From NCBI RefSeq assembly GCF_902706035.1, contig NZ_CACSJA010000016.1, forward strand, positions 1-64,000: a DNA stretch of 64,000 bases, read 5' to 3'. This document shows, piece by piece, positions 59,356 to 64,000 of this stretch. Below the pieces are notes generated by a model. The model was not told the origin of the DNA and ran no database searches. It saw nothing but the letters and a program-made list of their open reading frames with translations. Position numbers and translations under genes: made by a program. Each line of letters begins with the position of its first letter. Position 1 is the stretch's first letter. Origin of the DNA: Pantoea sp. 18069. Lineage in GTDB: Bacteria > Pseudomonadota > Gammaproteobacteria > Burkholderiales > Burkholderiaceae_C.

Positions 59356-60483
59356 ATGACCACAAGAAAAGCCATGCCAAACCCAACTTTCAACGTACCG
59401 CCCTCTCACCTTGCGCCCATCCACGGGCGCTCCGCCTGGACCGGCAACGAGCTGATGAACGACCCCGGCTGGCGCTGGACGCTGTCGCCGTCTGAAGTGC
59501 ACAGTCTGGTGGGCGCGGCCAAAGCGCTGGCCGGGCGATCGGCGCCGGTGAGCGGCTTTGCGGCGTCGGATTTTCCCATCACCGGGCTGGAAGCCCTGGT
59601 CTCCTGGCTCGGCGACACGCTGGAGCGCGGCACAGGACTGGCGCGCATCGCCGGCCTTCCCGTCGAGACACTGAGCCAGGACGACGCGCAACGCATTTTC
59701 TGGGGGCTTTGCGTCCACCTGGGCACGCCGGTCTACCAGACCTGGCAGGGAGAGATCGTTCGCCGCGTCGAGGACCTCACGGGTGGGCAGCAATTCGAAT
59801 ACCAGCAGCCCGGTGCGGGCGGCGCTGCGCCCATCAAGTCGGCGCGCACCATTTCGGCCTCCTCGGGCTCGCTGCGGTTTCACACCGACAAGACCGATCT
59901 GCTGGCCTTGATGTGCGTGACCAACGGCATCGCCGGCGGTGAATCCAAGATCGTCTCGAGCGTGGCCATCCACAACGAAATCGGCCGCCGCCGCCCGGAT
60001 CTGCTGGCGGTGCTGCACCAGCCCTATTGGCGTATGCGCCCCCTGGACGAAGAAGGTGAGCGCGAAGACAAGGTGTTCGCCATGCCGGTCTTCTCCATCG
60101 GGCCCAACGGCGACTTCACCAGCCAATATTCACGCACCTATGTCAACCAGGCGCAGGAGGTGGCCAGCGTGCCGCCATTGACTGCCCAGCAGAACGAAGC
60201 CCTGGACCTGCTGCACGCCGTCGCGGATGAGCTCCACGTACAGCTGCCGTTTGCGATGGGTGAAATGCAGTTCATGAACCAGCACCTGACCTATCACGGC
60301 CGCACGGCGTTCACCAACGATGCCACGGGCGGGGCCGCGCGCCTGCTGTACCGCATCTGGCTGACCCCGCCGGGCAGCCGGGAGTTGCCGGCGGAACATG
60401 CTGTGCAGTGGGGATCCTCGAAGTCCGGGAGCCTTCGAGGAGGTGCCCTTCCTGGCCAGTCTCCGCTGGTCAATCCGCTTTGA
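59356..60483 (+). CDS. TauD/TfdA-type Fe(II)/2-oxoglutarate dioxygenase
   Basis: The 375-residue protein has the iron-binding facial triad of the TauD/TfdA family: His176 and Asp178 in SLRFHTDKTDLLALMC, and a distal His (His314, in NQHLTYHGRTAF). An Arg in LLYRIWLTPPGSREL (Arg333) is placed to bind 2-oxoglutarate. Such enzymes hydroxylate small substrates, often leading to loss of a sulfonate, ether or amine group. Starts at 59356 or 59374 (MPNPTF) are both possible; neither has a strong ribosome site. It follows the receptor by 13 bases. The substrate is unknown. Confidence 0.85.
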   Translation: MTTRKAMPNPTFNVPPSHLAPIHGRSAWTGNELMNDPGWRWTLSPSEVHSLVGAAKALAGRSAPVSGFAASDFPITGLEALVSWLGDTLERGTGLARIAGLPVETLSQDDAQRIFWGLCVHLGTPVYQTWQGEIVRRVEDLTGGQQFEYQQPGAGGAAPIKSARTISASSGSLRFHTDKTDLLALMCVTNGIAGGESKIVSSVAIHNEIGRRRPDLLAVLHQPYWRMRPLDEEGEREDKVFAMPVFSIGPNGDFTSQYSRTYVNQAQEVASVPPLTAQQNEALDLLHAVADELHVQLPFAMGEMQFMNQHLTYHGRTAFTNDATGGAARLLYRIWLTPPGSRELPAEHAVQWGSSKSGSLRGGALPGQSPLVNPL

Positions 60484-60497
60484 GCAAGGGTACAACC

Positions 60498-61796
60498 ATG
60501 TCGATCGAGAAAACAGAAGTGCTCGTCGTCGGTGCCGGCCAGGCCGGCGTTGCCATGAGCGAGCATTTGTCCCAACACGGCATCGCGCACATTGTGCTGG
60601 AGCGCGACCGCATCGCCGAACGCTGGAGGACCGGACGCTGGGACTCCATGGTGACCAACGGTCCTGCCTGGCATGACCGCTTCCCCGGACTGGCATTCCC
60701 CGGCGAAAGCCCGGATGCCTTCGTGCCCAAGGACAAGGTGGCCGACTATTTCGTCGCCTACGCGCAGCAATTCAACGCCCCCATCCGTTGCGGCGTCGAA
60801 GTCACGCACGTGCAGCGCCTTCAGGGCCGCCACGGCTTTCGCGTCGAAACTTCGCAGGGCGTCATCGAAGCCGGGCAGGTGGTCGCGGCCACGGGGGCTT
60901 TCCAGATACCCGTCATTCCACCGCTCATTCCGGACACGGTGGACGTCATGCAAATGCATTCCGCCGCCTACCGCAATCCGGGCCAGATGCCCGAAGGCGC
61001 GGTGATGGTGATTGGCGCGGGCTCGTCGGGCGTACAGATCGCCGACGAACTGCTGCGCGCCGGCAAGCGCGTCTATCTGTCCGTGGGCCCCCACGACAGG
61101 CCGCCGCGCAGCTACCGCGGACGCGATTTCTGCTGGTGGCTGGGGGTGCTCAACCAATGGGATGCCGAAGCGAGCCCAGGCGCCGAACACACGACGATCG
61201 CGGTGAGCGGCGCGTACGGCGGCGCCACGGTCGACTTTCACCGGCTGGCGGCCGCGGGGATGACCCTGGTCGGCAGAACCGAGCGCTTTGAAAACGGCGC
61301 TTTGACCTTGGCGCCGGACCTGCGCCGCAATATCGAGCATGGCAACAGCAACTATCTCTCGGTGCTGGACGAAGCCGATGCCTACATCGCCCGCAACGGC
61401 CTGGATTTTCCGCCAGAACCCGCCGCGCGCGAGTTGCTTGCCTTGCCGGCACGCGCTGCGGACCCGCTGCTGTCGCTGGATCTCAAGGCCGCGGGCATCA
61501 CGGCCATCGTCTGGGCCACGGGTTATGCCGCCGACTACCGCTGGCTGCCCAGCGGTGCCGTCGACGACAACGGCAAACCGCGCCATCAACGCGGCATCTC
61601 TACGGAGCCCGGCGTCTATTTCCTGGGTCTTCCCTGGCAGACGCGGCGCGGGTCGTCCTTCATATGGGGCGTCTGGTACGACGCAAAGTACATAGCGGAC
61701 CACATCGCCAAGCAACAGACCTATCTCAACTACGTGCCCGCCCAGCAAGCTTGCCCGAGCACGCCGGACACACTGCAGCCATTGGAAAAAGCATGA
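60498..61796 (+). CDS. Flavin-dependent monooxygenase/oxidoreductase
   Basis: The 432-residue protein binds FAD at GAGQAG (12-17) and probably NADPH at GAGSSG (173-178), and has the late ATG motif (IVWATGYAADYRWL). It resembles the NAD(P)-binding-domain flavoproteins of the class B monooxygenase type (long annotated as TrkA-like or CzcO-like), but the Baeyer-Villiger fingerprint is not seen. MSIEK start at 60498 has AAGGG upstream; the Met codons before it lie within the dioxygenase gene. It follows that gene by 14 bases and overlaps the RidA gene by ATGA. Probably oxidises the product or partner of the dioxygenase reaction. Confidence 0.85.
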   Translation: MSIEKTEVLVVGAGQAGVAMSEHLSQHGIAHIVLERDRIAERWRTGRWDSMVTNGPAWHDRFPGLAFPGESPDAFVPKDKVADYFVAYAQQFNAPIRCGVEVTHVQRLQGRHGFRVETSQGVIEAGQVVAATGAFQIPVIPPLIPDTVDVMQMHSAAYRNPGQMPEGAVMVIGAGSSGVQIADELLRAGKRVYLSVGPHDRPPRSYRGRDFCWWLGVLNQWDAEASPGAEHTTIAVSGAYGGATVDFHRLAAAGMTLVGRTERFENGALTLAPDLRRNIEHGNSNYLSVLDEADAYIARNGLDFPPEPAARELLALPARAADPLLSLDLKAAGITAIVWATGYAADYRWLPSGAVDDNGKPRHQRGISTEPGVYFLGLPWQTRRGSSFIWGVWYDAKYIADHIAKQQTYLNYVPAQQACPSTPDTLQPLEKA

Positions 61797-62224
61797 CCCC
61801 CCATACCCGCATCCGGCCCTTCAACACCCAGCTAACCTACCCCGAGCAGAAGCTCGACAACGACCTGTGCCAGGCCGTGGTCGCCAACAACATCGTGTTC
61901 CTGCGCGGCCAGATTGGCCAGGATCTGGACACCCGCGAATCCGTGGGCGTTGGCGATGTCGCGGCGCAGACCGAAAAGGCCATGGCCAACATCAAGATGC
62001 TGCTGGATGAAGCCGGCAGCGAGCTCAGCCATATCTGCAAGATCACGATTTACCTGGTGGATGTCCGCTACCGCGAAGAGGTCTACAACGTGGTGGGCAA
62101 ATGGCTCAAAGGCGTGTTTCCCGTCTCCACCGGCATTGTCGTGTCGGCGCTCGCACGGCCGGAATGGCTGGTCGAGATCGATGCCACCGCAGTCATCCCC
62201 GATGCACCAAAGGCAATGCCATGA
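61793..62224 (+). CDS. RidA-family protein (enamine/imine deaminase type)
   Basis: The 143-residue protein matches the RidA/YjgF family: VAANNIVFLRGQIGQD-like strand (here VVANNIVFLRGQIGQDLDT), QTEKAMANIKMLLDEAGSEL, and the C-terminal SALARPEWLVEIDATAVIPD with an Arg where RidA has its catalytic arginine. RidA hydrolyses reactive enamines and imines to ketones and ammonia. The start overlaps the flavoprotein stop (ATGA), and its own stop overlaps the DUF1028 gene (ATGA). Its presence suggests that a nitrogen-containing compound is broken down by the operon. Confidence 0.87.
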   Translation: MTPHTRIRPFNTQLTYPEQKLDNDLCQAVVANNIVFLRGQIGQDLDTRESVGVGDVAAQTEKAMANIKMLLDEAGSELSHICKITIYLVDVRYREEVYNVVGKWLKGVFPVSTGIVVSALARPEWLVEIDATAVIPDAPKAMP

Positions 62225-62892
62225 CTTTTTCACTTGCCGGACGTTGCGCACGCACGGGCGCGCTGGGCGCGGTCATCAGCAGCTCGAGCCCGGCGGTCGC
62301 CAGCCGCTGCCTGTGGGCCGGGCCGCGCGGCGTGACGCTTTCGCAGAATGTGACCGATCCGCGCCTGGGCATTCTGGGCCTGCAGTTGCTGAACCAGGGC
62401 TATGGCGCCCCGGGCGTGCTGGACCAGTTGGTCGGCGCGCGCGCCCATGCGCAATGGCGGCAGATCGCCGTCCTGGATGCCGACGGCTGCAGTGCCGTTT
62501 TCACCGGCGCCAAGGGGCTGGGCGAAACCGCCACGCTGCAAGGCGAGCAGAGTGTGGCGGTCGGCAATCTGCTGGCCCATGCCGGCGTGGTGACCGCCAT
62601 GGTCCAGGCCTTCGAAGCCCGGCCCGGGGATCTGCTGGCCGAGCGGCTGCTGGCAGCGCTGGAAGCCGGCGCGGCAGCGGGGGGAGAAGCCGGGCCCGTG
62701 CATTCCGCCGGCATCTGCGTCTATGAGCACGAGGATTGGCCGCATGTGGACCTGCGCGTCGACTGGTCGGACACGCCCATTGCCGCGCTGTCCCAGCTCT
62801 GGCGCCAGTACGCACCACAGATGCGCGACTACATCACGCGTGCGCGCTGCCCCGACGCCGCACCGTCTTATGGCGTGCCCGGCAATGAGTGA
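62221..62892 (+). CDS. DUF1028 family protein
   Basis: The 223-residue product starts MTFSLAGRCARTGALGAVIS and continues ASRCLWAGPRGVTLSQNVTD and GLQLLNQGYGAPGVLDQLVG, which are the marks of DUF1028, a family of unknown function related to Ntn-type hydrolases in fold (not proven here). ALGAVISSSSPAVASRC and TGAKGLGETATLQGEQSVAV are further conserved blocks. It has no signal peptide. Translational overlap with the RidA gene on one side suggests that both act on the same nitrogen compound. Chemistry is unknown. Confidence 0.85.
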   Translation: MTFSLAGRCARTGALGAVISSSSPAVASRCLWAGPRGVTLSQNVTDPRLGILGLQLLNQGYGAPGVLDQLVGARAHAQWRQIAVLDADGCSAVFTGAKGLGETATLQGEQSVAVGNLLAHAGVVTAMVQAFEARPGDLLAERLLAALEAGAAAGGEAGPVHSAGICVYEHEDWPHVDLRVDWSDTPIAALSQLWRQYAPQMRDYITRARCPDAAPSYGVPGNE

Positions 62893-62927
62893 CACGCCGG
62901 CACCCAACTCCCAGACAGAGGTTCGCC

Positions 62928-63662
62928 ATGACGAATGACCATGAACAACAGCGCCGCATCGACCTGGCCGCAGCGTTTCGCATATTCGCGCGCCTGGGAA
63001 TGCACGAGGCCGTGGCCAACCATCTGAGTGCCGCGGTCAGCCCCGACGGAAAGCGATTCCTGATCAATCCGAAATGGAAGCATTTCGCGACGATTCGCGC
63101 CAGCGATCTGCTGCTGCTGGATGCCGACGCAGAACCCTCCTGCATCGACAGCAACCAGGTGGACATCACCGCCTGGGCCATCCATGGACAACTGCACAAA
63201 AGACTGCCGTCGGTCAGGGTCGCCATGCACCTTCACCCCATCTACACCACGGCCATCTCCTGCCTGGAGAATGCCGCCATTCTTCCGATCGACCAGAACA
63301 CTGCCCGCTATTTCAACAGGGTCGCGGTCGACGTCTGCTACGGCGGCATGGCGGACACCACGGCCGAAGGAAATCGGTTGGTCGACTGCCTGGCCAGCAA
63401 ATCCCGGCTCCTGATGGGCAATCACGGCGTGCTGATCACCGCCGAAACGGTGGGTGAAGCATTCGATGACATGTACACCATAGAGCGCGCCTGCCAGCTT
63501 CTGGCCACCGCCTATGCCACCGGGCAGCCGCTGCGGGTCCTGCCCGACGACATCGCGGAAAGAACCGCCCGGGACTGGGAAGGAATCAGGAATTTCTCCA
63601 TCGCCCATTTCGAGGAAATGAAGCGCCTGCTGGACCGTGAAGACCCTTCCTACGCCCACTGA
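62928..63662 (+). CDS. Class II aldolase/adducin family protein
   Basis: The 244-residue protein has the zinc site of class II aldolases: His101 and His103 in VAMHLHPIYTTAISCL and His166 in LLMGNHGVLITAE, and the N-terminal RLGMHEAVANHLSAAVSPDG. Members split or decarboxylate sugar phosphates or hydroxy acids. I chose ATG 62928, preceded by AGAGG, over the GTG at 62889 that overlaps the DUF1028 gene. Last gene of the operon; the substrate is not predictable. A repeat-containing gap follows. Confidence 0.88.
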   Translation: MTNDHEQQRRIDLAAAFRIFARLGMHEAVANHLSAAVSPDGKRFLINPKWKHFATIRASDLLLLDADAEPSCIDSNQVDITAWAIHGQLHKRLPSVRVAMHLHPIYTTAISCLENAAILPIDQNTARYFNRVAVDVCYGGMADTTAEGNRLVDCLASKSRLLMGNHGVLITAETVGEAFDDMYTIERACQLLATAYATGQPLRVLPDDIAERTARDWEGIRNFSIAHFEEMKRLLDREDPSYAH

Positions 63663-63710
63663 GCAAGGTCGGCGTAGCGGGTCTCGAGGCCTGACGGGGC
63701 CGGCCAGGCA

Positions 63711-63893
63711 GGCGCTCAAGAAATCGCTCTTTTTGTCAAATAAATCAATGGCTTATAAAGCACTCAATTTGAGAAAACAGCGGCGATGAGTGGCCGGCGC
63801 TCAAAATACCGACGCTTCGATCCTTCGACGGGCTCAGGACCCAGGGCGAGCGGGGAAAACCGTTCGTGGTGCGCCCCGCTCAGGACAAACGGA
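63711..63893. repeat. Intergenic repeat family, copy C
   Basis: Contains the family core (CTCAAGAAA ... CAAATAAATCAATGGCTTA ... AAAACAGCGGCGATGAGTGG) in the same orientation as copy B, and ends with AAAACCGTTCGTGGTG and CGCTCAGGACAAACGG. It directly abuts the stop codon of the convergent receptor gene at 63894-63896. The 48 bases before it follow the aldolase stop and show no clear structure. Confidence 0.75.
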
Positions 63894-64000
63894 TCAATTG
63901 ATATCTATCTTCGCCCCCTGCCGTATCAAATTGCGCAACTTCTCCGTCTCCTGCGCGAGAAACTTGCCAAAGGCTTCGGGGGTGGAGGTCGAAACCTGCA
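63894..64000 (-). CDS. Bug-family receptor, 3' end only
   Basis: The minus strand carries an open frame that enters from the right edge and stops at 63894-63896. The last residues read VSTSTPEAFGKFLAQETEKL, then RNLIRQGAKIDIN before the stop. TPEAFGKFLAQETEKLRNLI is the typical C-terminal helix of Bug/TctC receptors. Only about 34 residues are visible. If confirmed, this is the third Bug receptor in 64 kb. Convergent with the aldolase gene. Confidence 0.75.
   Translation of the reverse strand, partial: QVSTSTPEAFGKFLAQETEKLRNLIRQGAKIDIN

Overview
The window is high-GC DNA from a betaproteobacterium of the order Burkholderiales, most likely family Comamonadaceae. The evidence is the lateral flagellar gene order flgH-I-J-K-L, three tripartite-tricarboxylate (Bug-type) solute receptors, a PhaM-like polyhydroxybutyrate protein, the hemE/priA neighbourhood and the recC-recB-recD operon. 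It reads as chromosomal DNA. I see no rRNA, tRNA, CRISPR array, transposase or phage gene.

Layout. 1-7141: end of a flagellar operon (flgH partial, flgI, flgJ, flgK, flgL) followed by an HDOD signalling protein. 7347-11656: LysE exporter, PLP aminotransferase coupled to a PhzF-like isomerase, a histidine-phosphatase-fold protein and an unknown protein. 11696-19040 (minus): one catabolic operon that begins with a Bug receptor and continues with an alpha/beta hydrolase, a Baeyer-Villiger monooxygenase, a 3-hydroxyacyl-CoA dehydrogenase, an SDR, an MmgE/PrpD protein and an IclR regulator as last gene. 19281-28376: creatininase-like hydrolase, MATE exporter, DsbD, a small membrane protein, an OlsB-like acyltransferase, GltS and HemE. 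28377-29083: a gene-free region with four same-strand DnaA boxes, AT-rich tracts and tandem hairpins, then priA.

31362-46956: lipoprotein asparaginase, AEC carrier, Rep helicase, a secreted protein coupled to outer-membrane phospholipase A, a universal stress protein, Tgt, a membrane diguanylate cyclase, a zinc-ribbon membrane protein, an LplT-like carrier, PhaM-like protein, a copper chaperone with a DUF2946-like neighbour, and a GST. 47656-57025 (minus): recC-recB-recD with ATGA overlaps. 57222-63662: a LysR gene and a tightly packed operon (Bug receptor, TauD-type dioxygenase, flavoprotein monooxygenase, RidA, DUF1028, class II aldolase), which I cannot match to a known pathway. 63894-64000: the 3' end of another Bug receptor on the minus strand.

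Three long intergenic regions (32508-32897, 46957-47655, 63663-63893) hold copies of one complex repeat family, and all three lie between convergent genes. The two observations most worth following are the DnaA-box cluster between hemE and priA, and the two receptor-plus-oxygenase operons with their own regulators and candidate operators.
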